From contig NZ_CP109907.1 of NCBI RefSeq assembly GCF_033097525.1, positions 434,001 through 498,000 on the forward strand: a stretch of 64,000 nucleotides of DNA. The letters run 5' to 3'. Position 1 is the first letter of the stretch. Each line of letters begins with the position of its first letter. This stretch comes from Sphingobacterium sp. UGAL515B_05 (lineage in GTDB: Bacteria; Bacteroidota; Bacteroidia; Sphingobacteriales; Sphingobacteriaceae). The notes beneath the pieces were generated by a model that was not told the origin of the DNA, did no database searches, and was given only the letters and a program-made list of their open reading frames with translations. Shown here in pieces: positions 35,661 through 44,558 of the stretch. The position numbers were made by a program, and so were the translations under genes.

Positions 35661-37334
35661 ATGAAAATTTTAAAAACACTACTCATACTTGGTTCATTGG
35701 CGTTTATTACTTCTTGTAAAAAAGACAGCTATCTGGATAGGTTACCTTTGTCCTCGATCACCGAACCAACCTTCTTCAAGAATGAAAATGACCTGATGCT
35801 CTATGCGAATCAGTTTTATACTTCGCTGCCTACCCAAAATTTTATCCAGGACAATCAGTCAGATGATAAAGTCCCAAGTAGTATAAACGCTTTTTTAGCT
35901 GGTCAATATGTTGTTCCCAATACGGATGCCAGTTACAACTGGACAAATATCCGTAATGTAAATTATTTCTTACAGCGCTACAACAATGCCGAAGCTAGTG
36001 CAGCAATTAAAAATCAATATGCTGGTGAAATTCGGTTTTTTCGCGCTCTTTTTTATTGGGGGCTCTCCAAACGTTATGGAGACGTTGCCTGGTACAATAA
36101 GGATCTTACGGAAAAAAGTGAAGAGCTTTATGCGCCGAGAACTCCTCGTAATATCGTCATGGATTCGGTATTGGCCGACCTGAATTTTGCTGTCGAAAAT
36201 ATTCCTGCTGATAACGTTTCTGCCGGACGCTTGCATAAATATGCAGCCGCAGCACTAAAAGCCCGTATATGTCTATGGGAGGGAACCCGAAGAAAATATT
36301 TTGGTGTCGAAGGGAGCGAAAAATATCTTCGCGAAGCGCTCAATGCTGCCGAACTTATCATGGGATCAAATAAATACTCCTTATACTCTACCGGAAATCC
36401 AACAACGGATTACTACAATCTCTTTATCCAACAGGAACTCAATGGCAACACCGAGTCTATTCTTGGAAGACGTTACCTTCAAAGCATCCTTATGAATGGT
36501 ATCAGTAGGACTTTGGGTGAGACAGGGACAGGCTACAGCAAAGATTTCGTGCAAAATTATCTTTGTTCAGATGGACTACCTACCGCGCTTAGCACAAAAT
36601 ATAAAGGAGACAATACACCTGAGGATGAATTTGCGGATCGTGACCCAAGGGCCAAACAGACAATTGCAACCAAAGGCTTTGTATTACTACAAAACAGCGA
36701 CGGATCGAAAGACATTATTGATCTACCCAGAATTGGAACAAACACTGCCAATACAGGGTATCAGTTGATTAAAGGACGAAGCTCAGACCCTGCTATGTGG
36801 CAAGCCAATCAATCGACTCTGGACTTTTTTATCTTCCGATACGCTGAAATACTATTGATCTATGCCGAAGCCAAGGCCGAACTGGGTGATATCAAACAAA
36901 CTGATATCGACAAAAGTATCAATCTGCTGCGAAGACGTGTAGGTATGCCAGATATGATTATTGCATCGCTAAAAAGAGATCCCAATTCGGTCTTTCCAGA
37001 GGTTCCGGTTTTGATAGACGAAATTAGAAGGGAACGCAGAGTCGAGCTCGCTGATGAAGGTTTCAGGTTTGACGATCTGTTACGCTGGAAAGCAGGAAAA
37101 AGAATCGAACGTCCTGAAACAATATTAGGAATGAAACTTACTCCTGCATTAAGAGCTAAATATCCAGCTGCACAAGTCAATGGTATAACGGTCAATAGCG
37201 ATTTTTATATTCGAATCTACACTGCACTAGAAAAAAGATCATGGAATGACAAAATGTATTTATTTCCAATCCCGTTAGAGGAAATCAGTTTAAACCCTGC
37301 TTTGGGACAGAATACAGGATGGCAACAACAATGA
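35661..37334 (+). CDS. SusD/RagB family nutrient-binding lipoprotein
   Basis: A 557-residue SusD protein: lipobox LAFITSC (Cys about 19), N-terminal YLDRLPLSSITEPTFFKNENDL, TPR helices (IRFFRALFYWGLSKRYGDVAWY, LHKYAAAALKARICLWEGTRRKY) and the family-typical C-terminus IRRERRVELADEGFRFDDLLRW and LFPIPLEEISLNPALGQNTGW. It acts as the surface lid and ligand-binding partner of the 32154 transporter. Its stop overlaps the start of the fucosidase gene (ATGA at 37331), showing that binding protein and enzyme are translationally coupled. Confidence 0.94.
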   Translation: MKILKTLLILGSLAFITSCKKDSYLDRLPLSSITEPTFFKNENDLMLYANQFYTSLPTQNFIQDNQSDDKVPSSINAFLAGQYVVPNTDASYNWTNIRNVNYFLQRYNNAEASAAIKNQYAGEIRFFRALFYWGLSKRYGDVAWYNKDLTEKSEELYAPRTPRNIVMDSVLADLNFAVENIPADNVSAGRLHKYAAAALKARICLWEGTRRKYFGVEGSEKYLREALNAAELIMGSNKYSLYSTGNPTTDYYNLFIQQELNGNTESILGRRYLQSILMNGISRTLGETGTGYSKDFVQNYLCSDGLPTALSTKYKGDNTPEDEFADRDPRAKQTIATKGFVLLQNSDGSKDIIDLPRIGTNTANTGYQLIKGRSSDPAMWQANQSTLDFFIFRYAEILLIYAEAKAELGDIKQTDIDKSINLLRRRVGMPDMIIASLKRDPNSVFPEVPVLIDEIRRERRVELADEGFRFDDLLRWKAGKRIERPETILGMKLTPALRAKYPAAQVNGITVNSDFYIRIYTALEKRSWNDKMYLFPIPLEEISLNPALGQNTGWQQQ

Positions 37335-38686
37335 TAAAAATGAAGAACTATATTTTAATGATCCACTTCCTTTTGTTGGGCTTACTGTGTAACGCCCAAC
37401 AAAAGGAAGTGATCCCTTCTCCGGCCCATGTAGCATGGGCTGAAGCAGAGATCGGGGTGATTTTTCACTTCGATGTTGTGAACTATGTGCCCGACTATAA
37501 ATGGCAAGAATGGGGCTCGCACCCTCCTGCCTCAGTCTTTAACCCTAGCAAATTGGACACTGATCAATGGATCAAGGCTGCCAAAGCTGCAGGTGCAAAA
37601 TATGCTGTGCTCGTTGCAAAGCATTGTTCGGGATTCAGCTTATGGCCTACCAAAGCACATGACTATAATATCAGCAAATCACCTTGGAAAGCAGGAAAAG
37701 GCGATATCGTAAAGGATTTTATCCAATCCTGTCAAAAATATGGCATCAGACCTGGCATCTATGCCAGCGCTTCCGCCAATGGATATTTGCACGTAAACAA
37801 TCCCGGTAAAGTTCAACCCGGGGGCCCACTTACGCAACAGCAATACAATGAAGTGGTGAAAACGCAGCTTTCCGAATTATGGTCAAATTATGGTAAGCTG
37901 TTTGAAATCTGGTTTGATGGCGGAGTACTGCCCATAAAAGATGGCGGACCGGATATTGCTACATTACTAAAAAAACTACAGCCTGATGCTGTCGTTTTTC
38001 AAGGTCCAAGTGATGCCAAAAATTTAATCCGATGGATAGGCAATGAAGAAGGGAGAGCACCATATCCCAATTGGAGCCGTTCGGATTTCACTACATCAGC
38101 AACGGGGACTATTGTTATCGATGGTTTGAACGGCAATCCAAATGGGGCAATATGGTGTCCGGGGGAAGCCGATTTCCCAATGCGTACCGGTTGGCAAGGT
38201 GGCTGGTTCTGGAAGGAAAATGGACAGAAGCTCCTTTCGGTGGATCAACTGGTGGATTCCTACTATACCAGTGTAGGCAGAAATTCCAACATGTTATTGG
38301 GCATTGTAGTCGATACGAGCGGCTTGGTTCCAAAAGAGGATGTTAATCGACTAGCAGAGTTTGGGAGAACATTGACTAATGTCATATCCCATCCCATAGC
38401 AATCGTTAAGAACAAAGCAGCAAAAGACTTTACCCTAGACCTGAAAATGCCTAAAACTGTAAATCAGGTCATCTTTGGTGAGGTAATACAGCGTGGCGAG
38501 CGTATTCGAAAATACACCGTAGCCGCCTGGATCGATAATAATTGGGTAAATATTGCTTCTGGCGAATCAGTTGGCAACAAAAGGATACATAAGTTTGACA
38601 AAATCAAAACATCTAAAATTCGTTTTCATGTCGTTGAATCGACAGCAACGCCACACATCAAAAGCTTTGCAGTTTATGACATTTGA
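37331..38686 (+). CDS. GH29 alpha-L-fucosidase
   Basis: The start at 37331 (ATGA overlap with the SusD stop) gives a signal peptide (about 1-22, ending LLCNAQ). The 451-residue enzyme has the GH29 barrel: WAEAEIGVIFHFDVVNY, FNPSKLDTDQWIKAAKAAGAKYAVLVAKHCSGFSLWPT (the family His-Cys-Gly-Phe stretch), KYGIRPGIYAS, and the nucleophile Asp about 196 in LFEIWFDGG. The C-terminal sandwich (about 350-451, ending IKSFAVYDI) is like an F5/8 carbohydrate-binding domain. It should release terminal alpha-linked fucose at the surface or in the periplasm. The general acid cannot be fixed by eye in this family. Confidence 0.9.
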   Translation: MIKMKNYILMIHFLLLGLLCNAQQKEVIPSPAHVAWAEAEIGVIFHFDVVNYVPDYKWQEWGSHPPASVFNPSKLDTDQWIKAAKAAGAKYAVLVAKHCSGFSLWPTKAHDYNISKSPWKAGKGDIVKDFIQSCQKYGIRPGIYASASANGYLHVNNPGKVQPGGPLTQQQYNEVVKTQLSELWSNYGKLFEIWFDGGVLPIKDGGPDIATLLKKLQPDAVVFQGPSDAKNLIRWIGNEEGRAPYPNWSRSDFTTSATGTIVIDGLNGNPNGAIWCPGEADFPMRTGWQGGWFWKENGQKLLSVDQLVDSYYTSVGRNSNMLLGIVVDTSGLVPKEDVNRLAEFGRTLTNVISHPIAIVKNKAAKDFTLDLKMPKTVNQVIFGEVIQRGERIRKYTVAAWIDNNWVNIASGESVGNKRIHKFDKIKTSKIRFHVVESTATPHIKSFAVYDI

Positions 38687-39038
38687 GCCAAAAGAAATAC
38701 TTGCCTAACAAGCAGCGATAAAGAAGTCTGCCTTTAAGCAGCTTTATATGTTAAACTTCAAATGAGAATTAAAAAAAGGAATAACTCCATATAAAAGGGT
38801 AAACCACAGCGCAAGGAGAAACAAAGAGTTCCATCCTCCAAAGTAAGGTCTGATTTATATCAGACCCTTTTATATACGAGTAAATTTAGTTGAACATGCA
38901 ATGGGAAAATTTGTGTTCAGCCGAAGTTTATACAACATAAAATGTAGTAGTAAAACAACTACAGCTTTATAAAAATTAACCGCAACAAAACTTAACTACA
39001 AGATTTTTGGTTTACTTTTGTGATAGATATATAATATT
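38687..39038. other. Intergenic region with terminator and candidate promoter
   Basis: This 352-bp stretch has no gene. It holds the terminator at 38847-38872 and, near its right end, TACTTTTG at 39013-39020, which fits the Bacteroidota -7 consensus TAnnTTTG and lies 18 bp before the 39039 ATG. No convincing -33 TTG is visible at the usual distance. Confidence 0.45.
38847..38872 (+). terminator. Terminator after the fucosidase operon
   Basis: The stem GGTCTGAT/ATCAGACC (38847-38854 and 38859-38866) with loop TTAT is followed by CTTTTAT. It stands 160 bp after the fucosidase stop. Confidence 0.65.
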
Positions 39039-40805
39039 ATGAAACAGAAATTTTACCTGCCACTTTTAGCATTGAGTTTGACCACTATTATTAGCTGTAA
39101 CAAAAACAATGATACCATTGATAACCCTAAAAATAATCAGTCTGTTGTTATCGACAATAATGCGAGCCAACTGAATGCACGTTTAGATCATCAAAATGCT
39201 GGTTTATTGCCGTTATCTAATCTTTTAGCATCCGGTAAGCGAGCAGCCAATGGTTCGACAGTAACTGCCACTCAAAACCCAGACTTCTCATTAGCATTGG
39301 TCGCACAAGTCGCTCCTCCGGATTATGAAGGCAATAAGCTTCGGGCAACCCATGTTGCTGTTTCGGGCAACTACGCTTATGTAAGTTACAATACCGAAGG
39401 CGATCGCTATCTTGGTGGTGTCGATGTCATCGACATTTCAGATATTAATAACCCACGTCTTATTGTAAATGCTAAATTGCCGAACATCGACATTAGCTCC
39501 TTGGCAGTTGATGGCAATAGTCTACTCTTAGCTGGAGCAGCAGATGAAGGTGTATTGGCAAAGATGACCTCCCCTGCAGTTCTTATTGTTTTACCGCTTC
39601 AGAATGGCTTACCTACCGATGCTTATCGTTATACAGGTCTGCCAAGCTATGTGGCAACAGATGTTACTTTTAACAACGAAAGCCAGTATGCTGTTTCAGG
39701 TAATGCGGGTGCTATTTCTAAAATCAATAAATCTTCGGGCGCTATCGAAAAATCGGTAACTATTGCGGATCTCCTATCTGTAAGAACATACCAGAATCAA
39801 GTGTATGTGCTTTCAGGAACACAGGGGATAAAAGTTGTATCCAATAATCTTGATCCGGTTAAAACAATCAATGTGGGTCAAAATCCAAGTTCAGCAAAGC
39901 GTACTATCGATTTTTACAGCAATTATCTTTTAGCTGCTGAAGGCGCTCAGGGCTTGGGTATTTATAATATAAATACAGGAGCTCTGGATAAACGCATTAG
40001 TATTCCAGTAAGTCCTGATGACAGCAACATGGATCCGGAAGATATTGTGACCAATGCTGTATCCACAAACGACAAACGTGTATTTGTTGCCAACGGTGGT
40101 GCTGGTATCGCAGCCTATCAATTTGATACACAAAATAACTTTAACTATATCGGTAGTGCAAGCTTCAATGCCATTGACAACAGTTCAAGTAATTTTGTGA
40201 TCAGTAGAGATAACTATGTTTTTGTGGCAACGGGAAAAGGTGGCTTAAAAATTCTTAAACTCATCGATCTGAAACCAACAACTCCAAGCTGTAATGGTAC
40301 TTATCCAGCTTTCACAGGAAATACACAAGCAGACCTGAATGTCAATAATGAAGCGAGCTACTCGGATACAAAAACATTTGCTTCAAACGTTAATATCAAC
40401 CGGAATTTTAACTGGTGTGGCACACTTAATATCAATGGAAATTCCGTTAACATCAACAGCGGTGTATTCAATATGTATGGTTCAATCGCTTTGAAGCAAA
40501 ACATTAACGTCAATTCAACAATGAATTTGGTGGGCTCAGGTGTTATTGGTGGAACCTTTACCGTAAACGGAAGTGGCATATTGAGCGTAACAGGCTCACT
40601 TTCTCAGGGAACTGTCGGATCCAAATCCACTTCATTTATCAATGGTAGGATGGTTATTGACGGTGAAGTTGTCGTATACGGTAACTTGACTATTAATGGT
40701 AGCGGAAAGGTAGAATTCGCCAACAGTAAGTCTAAATTAATTGTTTATGGAAGTCTTACAAATTGGGGAAGCGTTACTAACGGAACAATTACACAAGTCA
40801 AATAA
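39039..40805 (+). CDS. Lipoprotein with LVIVD-type propeller and C-terminal beta-helix
   Basis: A 588-residue lipoprotein with lipobox SLTTIISC (Cys about 20). Residues about 90-410 are propeller-like repeats (VAVSGNYAYVSYNTEGD, GGVDVIDISDINNPRLIV, VFVATGKGGLKILKLID) of the LVIVD type. Residues about 435-588 are short strands rich in Asn, Gly and Ser (NVNINRNFNWCGTLNING, GGTFTVNGSGILSVTGS, GNLTINGSGKVEFANS) that read as a right-handed beta-helix. A surface-binding role is likely; no catalytic motif was seen. It is a single-gene unit ending at a terminator. Confidence 0.78.
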   Translation: MKQKFYLPLLALSLTTIISCNKNNDTIDNPKNNQSVVIDNNASQLNARLDHQNAGLLPLSNLLASGKRAANGSTVTATQNPDFSLALVAQVAPPDYEGNKLRATHVAVSGNYAYVSYNTEGDRYLGGVDVIDISDINNPRLIVNAKLPNIDISSLAVDGNSLLLAGAADEGVLAKMTSPAVLIVLPLQNGLPTDAYRYTGLPSYVATDVTFNNESQYAVSGNAGAISKINKSSGAIEKSVTIADLLSVRTYQNQVYVLSGTQGIKVVSNNLDPVKTINVGQNPSSAKRTIDFYSNYLLAAEGAQGLGIYNINTGALDKRISIPVSPDDSNMDPEDIVTNAVSTNDKRVFVANGGAGIAAYQFDTQNNFNYIGSASFNAIDNSSSNFVISRDNYVFVATGKGGLKILKLIDLKPTTPSCNGTYPAFTGNTQADLNVNNEASYSDTKTFASNVNINRNFNWCGTLNINGNSVNINSGVFNMYGSIALKQNINVNSTMNLVGSGVIGGTFTVNGSGILSVTGSLSQGTVGSKSTSFINGRMVIDGEVVVYGNLTINGSGKVEFANSKSKLIVYGSLTNWGSVTNGTITQVK

Positions 40806-40835
40806 GACATTGTATAGCCATTAAGCAGAACACAA

Positions 40836-40863
40836 AAAAGCCACATTGTCTGATGTGGCTTTT
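40836..40863 (+). terminator. Rho-independent terminator after the 39039 gene
   Basis: The arms 40836-40846 and 40853-40863 (core AGCCACAT/ATGTGGCT) have a 6-nt loop and are flanked by an A-run and a T-run, so both directions could be served. The leftward gene at 40929 ends nearby. Confidence 0.8.
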
Positions 40864-40928
40864 ATATTTACTGAGAATTACAAAAAGGTCATTATATTGT
40901 TGTTATGCTTAAAACCTCATAAACAATC

Positions 40929-41864
40929 TTATTCCAGAATAGTCCGTGGGGTCAGCGGAACCTTTTGCTTCCAGATACCCTTCACTTGGAATTCGTGCCC
41001 AGATGTTTTATTCTTGATCGTGAAGATATAATTGCAAGTTCTTTCGAGGTATTTGAATTCACCTCTCGCAGTTATCTGGGCATTGGGTTTGAGCAGCAAT
41101 TCTTGTTTATCTCCAGATTTAATATAATTTTCAAAAGTTTTGCCTTTGCTGTAAGGAACTTTACCTTGCCAGCGAACTCCACCATTTACCATTAATTCAT
41201 CCATGAAGATCGTAGAGTCTGTTTTATTGAGCCAGTCAAAAGCACCGTAGCTGTCACTTATGAATTCGGAACTATACTTTACGTCCTTAAAAATGGCAGT
41301 GATATCGACTTTTCGCTCCCGATTTGAGCTGTTTACCAGAGTCATCGCAGTACACCCTTCGGTACTGACAAAGATTTTCCGGCTTTCTTTCACTTCTTTG
41401 ATTTCTTTTTTGACCAACTCATATCCATCAGCCCTAGTTTGAATGAAATTCACTTCATCCATTTTATCCGCTGACAATATGCCAATGGCAAAATTCCTGG
41501 GCTGATCACTAAAATTTTCCAATAAGGTCAATTTAAGCTCGTTATTAATTGTTTTTTCCAACTGTAGCCACCCGCCGTCAACCCCAATCGAGCCCGTACG
41601 CTCCAACTTGAGCTTTTTTCCAGTGGAATCTTTCAATATTTCTCCTGTAAGGGCATCTTTGACATAGGATACATACCATAAATCCGCTTTAATCGGAATT
41701 ACATTTTCCTTGATTCCGGTTTGTAATTTGACAGCTTTAAAACCGGGATCTATTAGACCTCCTTGTGAATTAAGTCCCTCTTTAGAACAGGATGTTAGTA
41801 TAAGCAGACAAAAGGGCCATACCAGATAAGAAAAAGAAAACGTTAGCTTCAATGGATTTTTCAT
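40929..41864 (-). CDS. Lipoprotein of unknown function
   Basis: A 311-residue lipoprotein with signal and lipobox (CLLILTSCSK, Cys about 26). The body is mixed: LWYVSYVKDALTGEILKD, GGWLQLEKTINNELKLTLLENFSD, CTAMTLVNSSNRERKVDI and FKYLERTCNYIFTIKNKTSGHEFQVKG. I recognise no family. The last roughly 100 residues look like a beta-sandwich with two Cys. It is divergent from the 42115 barrel gene, and their 250-bp intergenic region contains a repeated element (41972-42004). Confidence 0.65.
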   Translation of the reverse strand: MKNPLKLTFSFSYLVWPFCLLILTSCSKEGLNSQGGLIDPGFKAVKLQTGIKENVIPIKADLWYVSYVKDALTGEILKDSTGKKLKLERTGSIGVDGGWLQLEKTINNELKLTLLENFSDQPRNFAIGILSADKMDEVNFIQTRADGYELVKKEIKEVKESRKIFVSTEGCTAMTLVNSSNRERKVDITAIFKDVKYSSEFISDSYGAFDWLNKTDSTIFMDELMVNGGVRWQGKVPYSKGKTFENYIKSGDKQELLLKPNAQITARGEFKYLERTCNYIFTIKNKTSGHEFQVKGIWKQKVPLTPRTILE

Positions 41865-41971
41865 GAAATCGATTATTTATACAACACAATTTACCAAACA
41901 AAATCTATCTTGTAAGTTAAAAAAAACAATAGACCTTTCCCCATCAATCCCAAAAAAAATACGCTTAGGCA

Positions 41972-42004
41972 AGAAATCTTGACAAATAAATAGAAATCTT
42001 GACA
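41972..42004. promoter_or_regulatory. Direct repeat with 20-bp period, candidate LytTR operator
   Basis: AGAAATCTTGACA occurs at 41972-41984 and again at 41992-42004, exactly 20 bp apart (about two helical turns). Its centre lies about 75 bp upstream of the candidate -33 element of the 42115 gene. LytTR regulators bind paired direct repeats with this kind of spacing, and a LytTR gene is encoded just downstream (43830). The link is inference. Confidence 0.5.
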
Positions 42005-42063
42005 GACTAATCATCGCTATATTAACCTTCGTCACTACAAAAATGCCGTTCGTCAAACACATT

Positions 42064-42093
42064 TTGCCAAGGAATTGATCCTTCGTTCTTTTG
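42064..42093 (+). promoter_or_regulatory. Candidate promoter of the 42115 barrel gene
   Basis: TTG (42064-42066) is followed after 19 bp by TTCTTTTG (42086-42093), one mismatch from the Bacteroidota -7 consensus TAnnTTTG. The ATG is 22 bp further on. Confidence 0.4.
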
Positions 42094-42114
42094 AACAAAT
42101 CAAAACAATATAAA

Positions 42115-42711
42115 ATGAATAACAAAGCAATTTTATCATGCATCGTATTATTTGCCATGATGTTTAGCAAAAAACTGTTTGCTCAGGAGCAACCTTTCAT
42201 TCAATTGGGTATTAAAGGGGGAAGTAGTCTCAACAAACTCAACACCGAATTAGCAGACTTAGATGACAAATATGCCATAGGATTACACATAGGGGGTATG
42301 GCAAGGGTTAATCTTGGAAGAGCCTATATCCAGGGTGAAGCTCTTTTCAATAAACGAAAAGCAGCACTTAAACCGCAAGGGCAAACCGAAAGCAAACTCA
42401 AATGGAATGCGATTGATATCCCCGTCGTTGCAGGCTACAAAATCTACCAAAATCAGGACATCAATTTCCGGGTATTAGCTGGTGCAATTTACAGCTATAC
42501 GCTAAACGACAACTTGCCGCCTCTCAAAGCAATACAACAGGGAATGAAACATTTTGATAAATCAAACTTACAAGTTACCGGCGGTCTGGGAGTCGATATT
42601 CAACGATTTACACTTGATATTCGTTATGAACGCGGTTTTTCTGACCTTAATAAATCTTTTAAATCCAAACCACAGGCATTTTCTATTGGATTGGGTTACT
42701 TTATCTTCTAA
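42115..42711 (+). CDS. Outer-membrane beta-barrel protein, PorT-like
   Basis: The ATG at 42115 gives a signal peptide (1-23, ending KLFAQ). The 198-residue product is an 8-strand-type barrel: IQLGIKGGSSLNKLNTELAD, YAIGLHIGGMARVNLGRAYIQGEALFN, KWNAIDIPVVAGYKIYQ, LQVTGGLGVDIQRFTLDIRYERGFSDLN, and a C-terminal FSIGLGYFIF ending in Phe, as in outer-membrane proteins. This is the 'outer membrane beta-barrel/PorT' family, whose roles vary. A terminator follows, then a LytS/LytTR pair, and a LytTR-like repeat lies upstream of the promoter. Confidence 0.82.
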   Translation: MNNKAILSCIVLFAMMFSKKLFAQEQPFIQLGIKGGSSLNKLNTELADLDDKYAIGLHIGGMARVNLGRAYIQGEALFNKRKAALKPQGQTESKLKWNAIDIPVVAGYKIYQNQDINFRVLAGAIYSYTLNDNLPPLKAIQQGMKHFDKSNLQVTGGLGVDIQRFTLDIRYERGFSDLNKSFKSKPQAFSIGLGYFIF

Positions 42712-42728
42712 AACAATGAATAAGTTTT

Positions 42729-42772
42729 ACCTTTGGAGCTACCTAGGGATCAGGCTCCAAAGGTATTTTTTT
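42729..42772 (+). terminator. Terminator between the barrel gene and lytS
   Basis: The 11-bp arms ACCTTTGGAGC (42729-42739) and GCTCCAAAGGT (42754-42764) are followed by ATTTTTTTT. Transcription of the LytS/LytTR pair may therefore depend on readthrough or on its own start. Confidence 0.85.
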
Positions 42773-42782
42773 TAATCGTCAT

Positions 42783-43820
42783 ATGTTCAAAAAAAACTAT
42801 TTAAATAAACATCTTTTTCTCATTTCTTTTTGGTTCGTTCTTGGGTTTGCTGTATGGATTCAAATAAAAGGCGAGTTCGATTCGCTCCAGGCGTTACTGC
42901 ACACCTCGCTAATCATGGCTTCTTCGATTATTGTATCGCAGTGGCTGAGTGACCGGGTTCTACCACGAGCGATCAAGGCTCAACAAATGAAACCTTTTGT
43001 ACTAAAAGCAGTGCTTTTTGTAGTTATTTTAGCTATTTTAATTGGAAGTATAGATTTCTATTTCATTCTCACCAAAGAAGGAATAGCTAACCATGAACGG
43101 ACAGAGCTAATACTCACTCATTTCTATCAAGCAATTCCATCTTCCCTTCTGATCAATGGTACGGCCTGCGGAATTAGATTTTATCAGGAACATGCCGATA
43201 TTCAACGTATCCATGGTCAATTGCAGCAGAATTTTCTTGAAAGTCAGGTGAAATTTTTGCAGGATCAGGTCAATCCTCATTTTATGTTTAATGTCTTGAA
43301 CCATATTCATATTCTCATGAAAAAGAATGTGGAAATGGCCGATTATTTGCTTCTGAAATTTTCGGACATTCTGAGGTATCAGCTCTATGAGTGCAACCAA
43401 CCGCTCGTACTTTTAACACGCGAACTGCAATATTTACAGGATTTTATAGCCATAGAAAAAATGCGGTGGGGTAACGAACTGGATGTAAGCTGTTCATGGA
43501 ATCAATCTTCAAAGGATTTATATATTGCACCATTGATGCTCATCTGTTTTGTCGAAAACGCATTTAAACACGTAAACCGGCTTCCAAATCAAAAAGGAAG
43601 CATAGCGCTTTCCTGTGTTGAGGAAAATGGAAAACTTCAATTTAACATCAGTAACAGTTATCAGGACTATCCGCAATTAGCTTCGACAGGACACTCGGGC
43701 ATAGGGCTGGAAAATGTAAAAAAAAGACTGGAACTGCAATATGAAAACAACTATTCGCTAACACTACATAAACTTGACAACAGTTTTACTATCCAACTGA
43801 CTATCGATCTTAACAGCTAA
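42783..43820 (+). CDS. LytS/YehU-type sensor histidine kinase
   Basis: A 345-residue kinase with four hydrophobic segments in the first 125 residues (membrane sensor), a linker coiled coil (about 140-160), and the His-kinase domain of the LytS family. The phosphoacceptor is His about 166 in QDQVNPHFMFNVLNHIH, the N box is FVENAFKHV (about 255-263), and the G-box region is GHSGIGLENVKKRLEL. It phosphorylates the LytTR regulator encoded 9 bp downstream. No periplasmic sensor domain of size is present, so the ligand is probably sensed in the membrane. Confidence 0.9.
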   Translation: MFKKNYLNKHLFLISFWFVLGFAVWIQIKGEFDSLQALLHTSLIMASSIIVSQWLSDRVLPRAIKAQQMKPFVLKAVLFVVILAILIGSIDFYFILTKEGIANHERTELILTHFYQAIPSSLLINGTACGIRFYQEHADIQRIHGQLQQNFLESQVKFLQDQVNPHFMFNVLNHIHILMKKNVEMADYLLLKFSDILRYQLYECNQPLVLLTRELQYLQDFIAIEKMRWGNELDVSCSWNQSSKDLYIAPLMLICFVENAFKHVNRLPNQKGSIALSCVEENGKLQFNISNSYQDYPQLASTGHSGIGLENVKKRLELQYENNYSLTLHKLDNSFTIQLTIDLNS

Positions 43821-43829
43821 CTATTGACA

Positions 43830-44558
43830 ATGGAAGAAATTAAAATGAAATGTATCATCGTAGACGATGAACCTATGCTGCGGCAACATATTGCCGAAAT
43901 GACCGAGCAGATCGATTTTTTGGATTTAGTGGAAACATTTCCTTCAGCACTAGCTGCAACTTCGAGGTTACAGCAGAGCGATATAGATCTTATTTTTTTA
44001 GATATTAATATGCCCTATCTCAATGGTATAGACTTTTTAGACTCACTTGAAAACCCGCCTTTGTGTATCTTCATCACAGCTTATTCAGAATATGCTTTGG
44101 AGGGATTCAGACTTCAAGCTGTTGATTACCTCCTCAAACCTATAATTTTCCAGCGTTTCTATCAGGCCAGCACCAAAGCTTATCAGCTTTTTGTACAGCG
44201 AAACAAACCCTTACAGGAAAGTAGTCCGAATGACAATATGTTATTTGTAAGACAGGGGGATGCTTTTGTTAAAATCTCCTGGACAGATATTCTATACGCG
44301 GAAAGTATGCAAAATTATACAAAACTTCACTTTAAAGAACGTACAATTACAATCCATCAAACCATGTTAGCTTTGGAAGAGGCATTACCCGGCAACCATT
44401 TTTTTCGCATTCACAAATCCTACCTAGTCAATGTAAACCACATTGACATCATTACTGGAGGGAGAGTATATATACAGGAACAAGAATTACCGATATCGCG
44501 AACAAAAAGAGAGGAGCTTCTCCAAAATGTTGTTTTTAAGAAGCTCCTCAGCCGATGA
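43830..44558 (+). CDS. LytTR family response regulator
   Basis: The ATG at 43830 is used; a TTG 6 bp upstream also fits. The 242-residue product has a receiver domain with CIIVDDEP (acidic pair), phosphoacceptor Asp58 in LIFLDINMP, a conserved Thr/Ser in FITAYSEYALEGF and Lys in VDYLLKP. The LytTR DNA-binding domain follows (about 140-240: FVRQGDAFVKISWTDILYAESMQNYTKLHF, HFFRIHKSYLVNVNHI). It forms a two-component pair with LytS. The stop at 44558 abuts the stop of the convergent gene at 44559. Confidence 0.92.
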   Translation: MEEIKMKCIIVDDEPMLRQHIAEMTEQIDFLDLVETFPSALAATSRLQQSDIDLIFLDINMPYLNGIDFLDSLENPPLCIFITAYSEYALEGFRLQAVDYLLKPIIFQRFYQASTKAYQLFVQRNKPLQESSPNDNMLFVRQGDAFVKISWTDILYAESMQNYTKLHFKERTITIHQTMLALEEALPGNHFFRIHKSYLVNVNHIDIITGGRVYIQEQELPISRTKREELLQNVVFKKLLSR

